Shown piece after piece: positions 1-10,922 of a DNA stretch of 64,000 nt. Position 1 is the stretch's first letter, and each line of letters starts with the position of its first letter. The translations under genes and the position numbers were made by a program. The notes beneath the pieces are model-generated. The model did no database searches. It saw nothing but the letters and a program-made list of their open reading frames with translations, and was not told where the DNA came from. The stretch covers positions 1 through 64,000 of the forward strand of contig JAODTK010005298.1 in the NCBI GenBank assembly GCA_026419785.1, written 5' to 3'. This stretch comes from Sclerodactyla briareus (lineage: Eukaryota; Echinodermata; Holothuroidea; Dendrochirotida; Sclerodactylidae).

Positions 1-2837
1 AGTAGTGAGCATGGCATTACAAAACCACGAGCTGGCTTATATGCAATCAGGGTATCATCGTGGGTATCAGATATAGTTACATTCACAAGTTTCGTTCGAA
101 TTCGACAGGGTATGAAAAATCGCTGAACATGAATTATTCAAACTTAACCCAGTTGACCCCAAAATTACCTCACTGCCTTGGGGACCACATGATAACCGGT
201 ATAGTCTACATGCACCAAGTTAGTTAGAATCCGACAAACTTGCAAACAAAGTGCGAAAGTTGTGCAAATTAGCGGGCCTCTCGTCACGTGGCGAGGCTTC
301 TTCCGAACCCATCCGTGGTGTAACCATGGGCGTCAACAGGTGGGGGACGGCGGGGACATGTACCCCACTTTCAAAACCCCCGCCGGCGCGCCGCCGGATC
401 ATAATCGTTCGTCCCCCCCCCCCCCACTTTTCCGGACCGTGATAAAAAACAATAATAGCACATGACCGATTTGTATCACTCTAACTGATTCAATTTTTGT
501 CTAACCAAACAATAATTGCGTTGGAAATTGTCTGAAATCCACTAATTCCAGGTGCGGACCCAGGTGAAGATATGGACCTGACTAGGGCCGAATTCGAATG
601 ATTACCCATGTTCCATACCGGTTTCTCGAATTTTGAATCGGAATAGCCAAGTGCCCTAATTTATCAGTGTTTCGCGCGCGATGGCGTTTTTATTCCAGGC
701 GTTGTAGGCTAAAATGCGATGTAATGATTTCGAATCATTTTGTTCACTCGCATTAATTCAGAAGCTGGGGGCAAGACTCCCCCTCCCCCCCCAATTTTTC
801 TGAGGAGAAAAATTCGGGCGAAAATTGGGAAGAGAAAAAGGCACAAAGTGAAAGATTTTCGCAGCCTTTTTCGATAAATGCTCGGAAAACTGCAATTGAT
901 TTTCGGCGCGCTTCGCGCGCGCGGGAGTGCTCAGATGACTGATGGAAAAATTCGGGTACAAATTTTCTAGGCTCCAAATGGACGTGAGTCCCGTACGAGT
1001 GGCTTTTCCCTTCGATCCCACCAGAGAACCTTTCGGTAGACCATGGATCCCCAGACAAAAAAAGACCAGAGTAGAAAAGGTTAATAAAAAAGCCAATGTT
1101 GAAGAATCGGTAAATCATCGTAGGAGCACCAATGACACGTTTTTGTCTGTCTTTAATCAAATCAAACATGTAGATGAGGCTGCTATGAGCCTGGAAAAGA
1201 GCCGTTTCCGTCAAATCTGGGGGTGACGAGAAAATCTGAATTTTCTTAGTACGCTCCGCGCCAACGGATGGTGGCGCTCAGCGTAGATTGTCATTTGCGT
1301 CGATATGTCCCCCCCACTTTTCGAAACCTCCGACGCCCCTGGGTGTAACAAAACCTGCTCTCTTTTTTTCCCACAGACTCCACAAACGGTTGATGAGAAG
1401 AAGAGACGGCGCGGAATGTAATGGACAGTCCTGATCGGAACGAAGACCATCGTGCGAAGGTATGACAGAAGTGTAGCGATGGATGGGAGTTTTACAGCTG
1501 AGTTTTCCATAGAAATGATATCTGTTCTTCACGCCGTACGACGTTTAGTTATATTAAACAAGGCGACCCCATAAGCGACCCGCCGGTGCGCGTTCAGCGC
1601 CGGAATAAATCCTAAACAGTCCATGAAAATCAATAAAACTTCGGCAGAAAGTGTGCAAATTAGCTACATAAATGACCTGTCGGACCTCGGCCTACTTTTG
1701 AAATTGACGGGATGGGGGTAGACCATATCTGTAAGTTCGGAACACGCAACGAACAAAAATCTGCATAAAAATATCCCAAATTGATCAGTGCTGTACATTC
1801 AGAGTTGTAATGTGTACCGATCAGCAGCACAAAAGAAGAGATCCTGACCCTGAGAATATTGTACATAGCGCAAAGTTGGCAGTATAGATTTTGTTTGAAA
1901 GAAAAAAATCCGAAACTGAGTCTGTGAAATCTCTCTCTCTGCCAATGCATTCATATCCCAGTTTAAGAGAACATGTTTATTTTACTATCGTGAGAAATCT
2001 ATACATGGAACGAGGGGCGCAGACCCGTTCTCATCACGTACGTACCTGAGGACTAAGGAGCGAAAGAGCGCTGAGATTGAAGTGAATTAAACTGGTGTAT
2101 CGATTACCAGTTCCTTGTCATTTGTAAACCAAAATAAGATTATTGGGTCCTTAGCCACGTCGCCTGTTATTCAATTCATCCATGTAGAGAGCATGGGAAA
2201 CAGACAGGTACGAAATGTATCCCCGGGGAGGAGGTTGCCCCCACCGCGCAACCAATGGGTCCCAGTGAGTGATTTCACACGAGAACCATCGTGGTAAGAT
2301 TGATGGATGTTTGAATTCCATCAGTCACGTTGAAGAGATAGAAAATCAGATAACGGGGTCTACATGTTTTTATATACATGATAGGCTAAGTCAAAAGTTG
2401 AAAAACACTCTGGATTAACCACGAATGATTGATGGAATTTGGACTGGAATGAATGTTCCGAAAATGTGATGTTCTTGGAATGCAAATGAAAGAAGATTTT
2501 GTATTTTTTTTTTTTGGGGGGGCCATAAAGAAACTGACGGAAAATTGTTATGGTCTCCAAAAGGAGGTAGCGCAGGGCGGAGAGTCCAGTAGGATCTTAT
2601 GGATTGTTCAGGCAATTTATTTTGTTTAGTTTCGGACTCATTACATTGCAATACATCGCCATTGCTATGAACTTTCGTGATGAGCATCCAGCTCTCTCCA
2701 ATGCAAAATGAATTCAGCATTGGGCTGATTAGCAATAATATCATGTTGTGATGCAGCATCAACTGTAATTAAACTTGCTATTGTGGTCGGATCCAACACT
2801 AGGCATTACTTTTGCTGGAAAGCTTAAATAGTTTTAA
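1..2837. other. Intergenic or upstream intronic stretch, no gene recognised
   Basis: No reading frame here resembles a known family, and the short open frames lack splice-consistent partners. Seen: C-rich blocks followed by ACTTTT near 369, 412 and 1310, in related surroundings (a short dispersed motif), a GCGC hairpin-like run near 906-922, and a purine-rich tract at 785-880. If the Hes-like gene at 5.3 kb has its first exons in this window they should lie here or just to the right, but a basic-region/helix-1 exon was looked for and not found. Confidence 0.5.
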
Positions 2838-2982
2838 TGGGGACTCGGGGACTCGACTGGGGACTCGGACAAAAAGGACTCGGTCTTGACTCGGAATCGG
2901 ATGTGAGGACTCGGTCTTGGACTCGGACCGGCTGATGAGGACTCGGCTTGGACTCGGACTCGGATGGCTGGGACTCGACTCC
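2838..2982. repeat. GGACTCGG minisatellite
   Basis: About eleven irregular copies of ACTCG, mostly as GGACTCGG, separated by short spacers that include TCTTG and GATGAG. It is read as an imperfect minisatellite. The open frame on the minus strand is Ser/Pro/Arg-rich only because of the repeat. Confidence 0.85.
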
Positions 2983-4985
2983 AACACTGAACAAATTTAG
3001 ATTTTAGCATTTAACTGACTAAAACTAACTAAAACTAACTAACCAATCGGTACGATGACACACTAATTATTGGACTAATAACAAAAACTAATTCGCTCCT
3101 TTCGATGCCGCTCGCCCGGACCTCGCCAGATTTGTCGTGGTTGTTGTGTTTTTTAAATACGAAGGGTATTCCGTTTAGTTATTCCTTGCGAGTTGCGGCA
3201 AAATAAGTGGTGATGAAATTCGGGAGTGTTGTATAAGATAGAAAAAAGCAGAGCGGAAGGGTGTTTATGGTATGCGCCAAAATATTTTCTTGAGAGGTGG
3301 GAAAAAAAAACAGTTCTCTACAGGCACGTTAACGACGGTAGAGAGGACAGATTGAGCAAGAGACCAAGATTGACAAACCTACTGCAGCGAGAGCAAGTAA
3401 AATTAGTAGGAGGAATACAAGCAATAAGTAGGATTCTGTTTCGTTGATGATTTTGTTTCTCTCGCTATGTGTATAATCAGTCCGGGAGATTCTTCTGTTG
3501 GGAAAATGCTGGGATTTCTCCTGTCGGAGAATCGTATTTAATACAAGATATGAATAACATTTCCGCAGACATACAGAACAGGTCGTTCCCAGTTAATTGA
3601 CACCCATCGCTGGTTTGGTATTTACTAATAGGCGAGGATTACAGTTAAGGGTTCCAATATCAATGTACTGACGTCGTATAGCAAGTTCAGGAGTTACGCT
3701 AACGATTGAACAACAACGAATGCTGGTTGAACGACTGTGACCAATTACATCCCAAACAGTACCATCGGAAAAGTCTAGCCTTATTCAAATATCTCGAAAC
3801 ACCCGATCGACAACTACTAAACCAAAAGCTTTTTTGTAGCTGGGCAACAAGGGTCACCTGAACATAAAATAACAATGGAAGACTTAGGCTGGACGAAATT
3901 TTCAAGAAAAATATGGCAGTCTCATGATAATTCAAAATTTTCCTAAACGGGAAACAATTTATTCCCCGAAAAAGAGAATTCCCGGGCTGAGAAGGCTGGG
4001 CTTCCATTGATGTGGATGTTCATAATTATGCAGCACGACACCATAAATGGCGGATGCATGCGAGTACGAGCATGGACACGTGACAATAACTGAGCTGCGT
4101 TGGTCGCCGGTGATCTCCTATTCGGGAGAATAAAATTGTTCCGTCTAGGGAGAATTTGAATAATTCATAAGTCTACCATATTGTATTTTCACCCACAATG
4201 CAAACGTTCTCTCATATCGAAAATAATAGGAGACTTCATTTCCCCCCCTCTTGAAAATTATTCCCAGTCCGAGCTTCATTTTCATTGCAATTCAGTATCC
4301 CTGTTGTCTCGGCTACACTACAGGAAAGCTTTGTTTGGATTAATAGTTGTCAATGTAGATTTCGAGATCTTTGAATGAGAACTCCGGTGGTAGCTTTTGG
4401 GATTAGATTTGTCACAGTCGTTCGGACGGCGGTTCGTTGTGATGTAACCTGTAGCTTTTGATGAAGAGAATGACATGACTGCAGAGCATCGTATCGAGAC
4501 ATGGAAACAACGTTCTCTAATTATCGACCTAATGTCAAATTACTCAACAGCGCAGGGTGTCATTAACTAGGAAGAGACTGTTAGGTGAATCTACAACAGT
4601 GTTGCAGGACAAATGAATATTCATATCTGTTTTCGGATGCGGCAATATTGCCGCATCACGTCAGACAGATTCTATGGGAAATATCTTCCTGGATGGAGCA
4701 ATTTGACGCCTTATTCGTGAATTGCTAGATATCTATATGACACCTTTCACCTTATTACAGTTTCAATTCTCTCAATTATAGAGTCTCTCCAAAACTATGA
4801 GATGTTCACGTAATATCACAAACCGCATAGCGACAAGGGAGTCCAGCCTATATAGTTCACTTTAATATTTATATACAAACTGTTTGGTAAGTTGACGATC
4901 ATAGACCTCCCCCCGAAATAATTTCAACATGTTTACAACTTATTGACCACTTGTGTACGAATTCAATTTTTATACAACATTGTGG
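2983..4985. other. Unannotated stretch
   Basis: No gene recognised. Several short TTCTCC...GGAGAA hairpins occur near 3490-3530 and 4110-4150 and could be the decayed ends of a small inverted-repeat element, but no target duplication was found. The rest is AT-rich sequence without visible structure. Confidence 0.4.
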
Positions 4986-4989
4986 GTAT

Positions 4990-5150
4990 TAGTTTAGTTA
5001 GATTAGTTAGTAGTTTGTTTGTTTAGTTTAGTTTAGTTTAGTTTGTTTGTTTAGTTTAGTTCAGTAGAAGAGGATTCAGGAAGGAACTGAGACAATTCCT
5101 GAAAGAAGTAGAGCGACTGTTCTCGAAGCATTAACACCTTAGAGCGAAAA
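4990..5150 (-). mobile_element. LINE 3' tail remnant
   Basis: A GTTTA/GTTTG repeat (4990-5060) is followed by sequence whose minus-strand reading contains VNASRT. This lines up with VNAFKN in the 3' end of the better preserved LINE at 14.5-15.6 kb, which has the same kind of GTTTA/GTTGA tail. That order fits the extreme 3' end of the same family, on the minus strand and about 100 bp long. No reverse transcriptase motif is left here, so the call rests on the shared tail and that small match. Confidence 0.45.
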
Positions 5151-5296
5151 CGTCTGCCGTTTCCACTCATGAATCACTCTGTGAAAACAATGCATGCATA
5201 CGACAATGGAAAATAAGAAAAGTAGAGGATAACACAGGACCCATGATTGTTAGTTTTATGGTAATTGATTTCATCATTAAATATTTCATGCAACAG

Positions 5297-5387
5297 AATC
5301 CACGTCATTCGAACTGCCGAGGAAAGCTGACATACTGGAAATGATCAGTAAATATCTGAGAGGTTATAATGGACGCCCATGCCCCAG
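5297..5387 (+). CDS. Hes-like bHLH gene A, helix-2 exon
   Basis: This exon encodes the loop and second helix of a Hairy/E(spl)-type bHLH repressor. KADILEMISKYLRGYNG is readable, next to the family pattern [15 protein letters not shown]. The acceptor (AACAG before 5297) cuts at the same point of the domain as the acceptor of the second Hes gene at 60685, and a donor CAG/GTAAAT follows 5387. RHS is read in one frame and KADILEM in another: eleven bases lie between RHS and the KAD lysine codon where the family has nine, so an indel sits at about 5310-5320. Family members bind N-box or E-box DNA as dimers and repress transcription with Groucho/TLE. The basic region and helix 1 should be upstream but were not found. 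It could be a live paralogue with a sequencing indel, or a decaying gene. Confidence 0.72.
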
Positions 5388-5550
5388 GTAAATCAGTTGT
5401 TGTAATAACATATACGAGTTCAGTAATCGTATGGTGTTCAGGGCGACACCGGGGACACGACAGACTTCAAAGGACACATGTAGCGCGAAACACCTCCCAC
5501 CCGCAGAAAACAAACCCCCCATCAACATGTAATAAGAGAAATACTATATA

Positions 5551-5632
5551 TATATATATATATAATATAATATATATATATATATACGATATTATAGATA
5601 TATATATAGATAGATATATATTATCTATAGAT
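5551..5632. repeat. TA/GATA microsatellite
   Basis: Runs of TATATA with interspersed GATA and TATC units inside the intron of Hes-like gene A. Confidence 0.9.
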
Positions 5633-6534
5633 ATTGTCATATGCCCGTCTACTTGTCTGTCTGTTTTCTGTCTTCGGTTGGCTTCAACTTTCCATGTTTA
5701 TGCTTCTATTCGATTAGGCGGAACCTTGATTCCCAATGTTTTCTACGGTGGAGACGCACCAAACCCGGGTTGAAGGTGCATCTGGGGGGGGGGGGGGTAG
5801 TTTCGTATTCAAATGCAAAACTCTCTCTATGGAAAAAATTAGGTTGTGTCGTTGATAAGTTTGTTGGATAATCAATATTCAGATATGGGATATTAAAGTT
5901 CCAGTTCAGCCTTGAAAAATCGAGGAAAAATAAGCGTCGGAATTCAGTCAAAAATTACAGCACGCGGAATCATTTATAGTTCGGAGAAAATGATGATCAG
6001 CTGCGAAAAAAAAAAAAAAAGACGCCGGTGCGTAAAATGTAATGTTTCGCCACAGGGACTATTCAACGAAATGAAGAATTTTGACCTAATATAATCAATT
6101 CAAATAGATTTTTTTCTCAAAGTGTAGTTTTTGTATCAGTCGCTACACTAGATTACTACAGTATGGTTAGCATCGGCTGGAATGGGAGAGGAATGAAAAT
6201 AAAGATGAAGGGAACTTAAGGAAGTGGGCAGGTATGAACCAAGCTCTAAGTCTTAAGTGGTCCATTCCACTCTCTTGTAGTTTATAAACAGCAAACTACA
6301 TTCAGGATCAGCCAGGAATTTCGATAATCTTTTTTTTTTGCATTGAAAGCGCAAAACAGCGATATAAACTGGATATTGAACGGCTTAAACTTTGCAAGTC
6401 ACACTATACCTATATGGATGACACGCGTCACCGAATATCATATGGGTAATAAATGCAATGTTAAAATAACATTAAAACGGACGGTTATTGTTTTCGTCTG
6501 TGACAGCCTGCCAGTATCGTTGCTTTATGTACAG

Positions 6535-7446
6535 GCCGCGTTTCCAGCACGCGGGCGGGCGGGGGGCGGGCGTCTAAATCGCTAATCGTATTTTCAATGG
6601 CAGCCGTTTCCATGCACGCGGACGGGCGGGCGGGCGGGCGTTCTCGCGAATCGGTCAGGTAGCGATTTTTTTCCGCCAGCAGCGTGTCCGCGTGGTATTT
6701 CGTTAATCAATTCCCCCGGGAATTGCCCTGCAATCTTACCGGCTTGAAGCGGGATAATGGAGAGAGAGGACACTTTTAGGTTCAAAATAATGTTCCAAAC
6801 AGCATTCATGACTGTTTCAATTTTTTTTATGACAGATGGTGCTATATTCAACGCCCGGACACCTACTTGAACACATATTTACATCTGTTTTTTAAACCCG
6901 ATGTATGATATGTCAAGGATTTGCTAATTAGATCTACAAAACCTGTCAATTGTGACAGTTGTAATAGTGGCCGTAATCGTTGAATTTAGAACGATGGTTT
7001 CAGAAATGAAAACGGTGGTAGGTTTAAACACATAGTATGCAGCGGTGTTTGACAACAACGACAACGACACAACGACAAAAACGGACACAACAAACAACGA
7101 CAACGACGACAGCGACACACCCGACGACAATTAACGACAACAACGACGACGAAAACAACACAACAACGAACGGACGACGACGACACGACAGCGGACAACA
7201 ACAACACAACTAATACAAAATAACAATAATAACAATAATAATAATACAATATTGATATAGTAGGCTACAATCGGTTCTTACTAGCGCATATACACCACTA
7301 AAAGTGAGAAGAGGTGCCGACTCGAGATAACGCCCGCCCGCCCGCCCACGTGCATGGAAAAACGGGTCTTCACAAAACGCCCGCCCGCCGCCCGCACGCC
7401 CGCCCGCCCGCCCGCCGCCCGCCCCGCCGTGCTGGAAACCCGCGGC
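6535..7446. mobile_element. GGGC-armed inverted-repeat (foldback-like) element
   Basis: The left arm (6535-6655) and right arm (7316-7446) are inverted copies. Each arm holds two monomers of the form TTTCC-A(T)GCACG followed by a (GGGC)n block. The arms begin with GCCGCG (left) and its inverse (right) and end inward at a conserved GTTATCTCGAGTCGG-like string. Between them is AT-rich DNA and a long CAACGA simple repeat. No open frame for a transposase is seen and no target duplication was found. The (GGGC)n tracts could form G-quadruplexes. This is read as a non-autonomous foldback-type DNA element inserted in the intron of Hes-like gene A. Confidence 0.7.
7030..7235. repeat. CAACGA/CGACAA simple repeat
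   Basis: A strongly strand-asymmetric tract of CAACGACGA-type units with no G runs, inside the inverted-repeat element. The Val/Cys-rich open frames on the minus strand are products of this repeat. Confidence 0.85.
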
Positions 7447-8384
7447 TTCATTCCCGGTAGTACTGTAAAATACGGTAATTACGGTCTGCAGGCCTATACA
7501 CTCTGAAAACACACAGGTCGAATTGACCGAGAATCGAAATTGAATGGGGGACTAATAGGTAGTATATCTACACTTTGGATATTATAGTTGTATGTTCTGC
7601 CTCCATTTTTTTTCTTTGTGTCACTCGTGTTATTGTATGATGATACCCATTTACGCAACACTTTGATTGAGTGAAATCTATAAGCACACTTGTCGCGGTA
7701 GTGATCGCCGTAGGTCCTGGAGTGGGTGATCGCCACAGACTAACCCCAATGATTCACATGAATTCCGTATTTTTTGGAGTTCGTCAGACATGTCAGTAAT
7801 CAACCAAATTTTGGGGATAAGCTTACATCATCTGTTACAGAAAAACGTGCAGGGTATTTCCGAGGTTCACATTTGCATAAATGTGCAAAATTTTGTGGTC
7901 CCGGACAAAGGTCAGGCATTTCTAGGTCACGGGCGTTGAATATCTACCATTTATGCGTTTTTTAAAACTTCGGATAGAAGGAACTTATTGAAACGTATTT
8001 TTGGTCACGGCAACGCTTTCAATATCCTATGATTGGACTACGCCCCCACTGATTGATTAAACGTGGAAATATACACGTCGGTGGTGTACCCGCCAGCAGA
8101 TGTCTGCTTGAAAAACAAAAATCCTGTGTCTCTTGGCTGCTCGTACATTTGGCAATAAACAGACCGCCCTCGTTTTGGAGACCGGTGACTGTTATCGGCG
8201 TGGGAAAAGTCTCGCGCAAAACTATTGTTTCCTATCGCATACTACACCATCTCATTATCAACATGCTAAGTTTGTAGTGTGACTCTTAACTAGTCCCCTT
8301 ATCAGGACACCAAGACGTTAAATACGTCCATTGCTACTCTGGTTGATGACAGTGCCAAAATAAGCTCCTGTTTGCTCACGGCAG

Positions 8385-8595
8385 TAAAGCCTCCTGGTAC
8401 TATCGAGTCAACCGCTCCGGAATCCAGGAGTGCATGCGAGAGGTGCAGGCGTTCCTGGGCACTCTGACGCCTCGACTCGCGTCAGACATCGACTCATCGA
8501 TCATCTTCGCGGTCAGGAGTGAGTGTCATCCGTCACTCCCGCCATCCACAGGGATAGAAACAGGACTAATCTCAACAGAGTACCTCAGTTCGTGA
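8385..8595 (+). CDS. Hes-like bHLH gene A, Orange-domain exon
   Basis: The exon opens in phase with the helix-2 exon at 5297 and reads YYRVNRSGIQECMREVQAFLG, the first helix of the Orange domain typical of Hairy/E(spl) proteins (compare KYRMGYTECIGEVSRFL in the gene at 60 kb). In this frame the ORF runs to TGA at 8593-8595. The second Orange helix, RVRHRLIDHLRGQE, is read instead in the frame one base back at 8478-8519, which stops at 8520. A frame change between about 8460 and 8478 is therefore needed for a whole domain. The Orange domain gives dimer selectivity in this family. No WRPW motif was found downstream in any frame. It may be a diverged or pseudogenised paralogue, or sequence with an indel error. 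Confidence 0.72.
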
Positions 8596-9100
8596 GCCAG
8601 TGCTCCGTCGGGATGCATGTTTCCAGATAAGCAGACTCTCACAGGGTCCTTTCAACACATCCGACGGACGTCATTCCTCTGGATCGGACCACCGTGACAA
8701 TCACAGACAAAAGCAACGCCACGAAACAATGATACGTCCCGTTACCAGTACTTCAAAAGTTCCCCATACAGACAGTGCACACAGAATAACAACCACCAAC
8801 ACCACCACCAACCACACTCCACTCTCTCACTCACGTCAGTGTGAATTCCCACACTTGTCCAGATGGCCTACACAGACAAGGAAATGCGCCATCAAATACA
8901 CAAACTTCCGGCCAGACGCAGTGCTACAACAAACGTGCAGACAAGTACAGAGAAGACCCAACATTCTACTGAATAGACCAATGGAGATAGATAAGGAACC
9001 AGTCACAAACAACAGGGGGTTAATCGTATGTCTAGGACAACTGAAGGCGATGTACAGTGGTACTACCACATTCCACGATTGACCAGGTGGGAAAACTCCC
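8596..9100 (+). other. Possible 3' part of Hes-like gene A terminal exon
   Basis: An A/C-rich strand with a 160-codon open frame (8600-9082) rich in Thr, Ser, His, Pro and Gln, in a third frame relative to the Orange exon. A low-complexity T/S/P/Q-rich stretch is what follows Orange in Hes proteins, including the gene at 61.3-62.1 kb. There is no WRPW end, and composition alone could create the frame, so this is only a possible continuation. Confidence 0.25.
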
Positions 9101-9355
9101 ATCAACTTAAGACCGTATGAACGAATCCTTCATGTAAGACAATGTCCAACCACGAAGCGAGGCCTGAGGTTCCTCAGTGGACGCAACCGAGAATACGACA
9201 CGAAGCCTTTGCACCGACAGCAAAACACAGGCACGTCAGCCATGCAAAACACCACTAAAGCGCCAGTAAGTAAAAAGTAGCGTCGATACCATACAGAAGA
9301 GCGACAAAGTCATACCACGAGCCAGCGCATATTGCGCCGGTTTGCGTGGTAACGC

Positions 9356-9398
9356 AAAAAAAAAAAAAAAAAAAAAAAAAAAACCCAAAACAAAAAAA

Positions 9399-9429
<31 letters not shown>

Positions 9430-9460
9430 CCTTCAAAAAAAAAAAAAAAAAAAAAACCCC
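9356..9460. repeat. poly(A)-poly(T)-poly(A) run
   Basis: An A run of about 28 bases, a C-rich bridge, a T run of about 22 bases, then an A run of about 20 bases. The runs could pair as a hairpin. They may mark the back-to-back tails of two retroposed sequences, or be an assembly artefact. Confidence 0.85.
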
Positions 9461-10840
9461 GCCATTTGACCGCGAACGTGGCGGACCAGAGGAGCCCAGT
9501 CTTTCGCGCAGGGACACCTGATATCACGCTGGGGGGGCAAGTCCAAGCGAGGAGGGTCCAAAACTTGATCCCATTTTACAGACGAGTCTGTTCACCTATC
9601 CTGCAAGGTGCAGTAAACCACATCGATCCGGTTTGCGAAACACTAACGGACAAGCTCTGGATGGGCGAGTTCGTGTGGCGACGTGGTCCCTGCCTACAGC
9701 CACATCGGTATTTGCGATGGTCGAGTAAATAGTGATCATTCTGAAAAACTCACATTGGCTACGGGGAGGTCTGGATCCGGGTCGGTTTATACAAAATGGA
9801 AACAACTTCCGTTGTGCCGTGTGCGCGTGCGTGAGCCTCCTGCATAGTCGTCAGCATATGTGGGCCAGGCAGCCACATAGTTCCCATAACAGGGAGAAGG
9901 CCTCTGTATTGAAACAGGTGGGAAGGGTGTATCCTTCAAAAATCTCCGAGCGAATATTCGCCCCAAAGGCACTGAAAGATTCAAGTTCCGTCCATCTTTT
10001 TCTCTGACCTTTTTTCCTGGCCGGAAGATAAAAGTGCAAAAGTCGCTTCCATGAACGCATTGGGCCTACTTCATTAGCGTACTGATCTATTGAATGGAAA
10101 ATGTCTTCACTTAATGGGTCTCTTGGTCTCAAAACTCGTGCCTTTTCTTCTGCCGATGACGAATGAGTAATTTCATTTCAATGGCGATCACATTTTTGCG
10201 CCAAACACGATCTTTGTGGTGTTATGTTCGAATGTGCAGTACTATGTCAACAATAGCACAGCACACACAACACTAAATCATGGGACCGTTTTAACGATGT
10301 CTATGATTATGTCACACATTTGGCTGATAAAAAAAGCCATACGCCACAACACGGGCCGCGCTATGTATTAGCTGAACATAATGAAGATTAATTACTATCG
10401 TTCATCATCGAATTCGTCTCATGCCAAAATACAGGTATAGGCCAGTTGCAGCCAATGTCTATTCCTTTCAACCTGACACATTGTGAAATCGGAGAAATCT
10501 AATCTAACGTATGTCTATACAATCCGCTTTGGATGATGAAGCGATATGGATGTTCAAAAAAACGGAAAATGGGGGCCCTATGTAAAAAATATTCCATGGC
10601 CCCGTTTTCTCGATTCCCATGTTTCATCAGAATCGTATACGAAGTCACGATACGCAGTCACGTCGCCAACGACGCCAGCGGGACTATCCGTGAACAACCA
10701 CACAGAGTTATACCCGGCATTCAGGGAACACACATACAGAACGCTAATGAATTAAAGTCTTATATGTGCCACACCCCCCTCCCACACTGAAGAGACTTTT
10801 GTAACAACACAAGAGCTAATACAAAAAAATCCCACCACAA
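9461..10840. other. Unannotated stretch
   Basis: No gene, RNA or mobile element recognised. Open frames are short and carry no family motif. Confidence 0.4.
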
Positions 10841-10922
10841 TCGAGACAGGCAGACAGGCACAGGCAGACAGGCCAGGGCAGACAGGCAGGCAGACAGACA
10901 GGACAGACAGACAGACAGACAG
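10841..10922. repeat. CAGA/CAGG microsatellite
   Basis: Repeated GACAGGCAGACAGACAG units, imperfect tetranucleotide repeat. Confidence 0.9.

Larger units (their letters stand above)
5388..8384 (+). other. Intron of Hes-like gene A
   Basis: Inferred from the donor GTAAAT at 5388 and the acceptor GGCAG at 8380-8384. The reading frame after KADILEM ends at phase 2 and continues at phase 2 into the Orange-domain exon, so the two exons join without a frame break. The intron holds a TA microsatellite, the GGGC inverted-repeat element and a CAACGA simple repeat. Confidence 0.6.

Noticed and set aside
942..1226. Open frame containing GRPW
   Set aside because: GRPW is internal, not terminal, is not WRPW, and lies upstream of the Hes gene A exons with no bHLH or Orange similarity.
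6986..7249. Val/Cys-rich open frames on the minus strand
   Set aside because: Translation of the CAACGA simple repeat.
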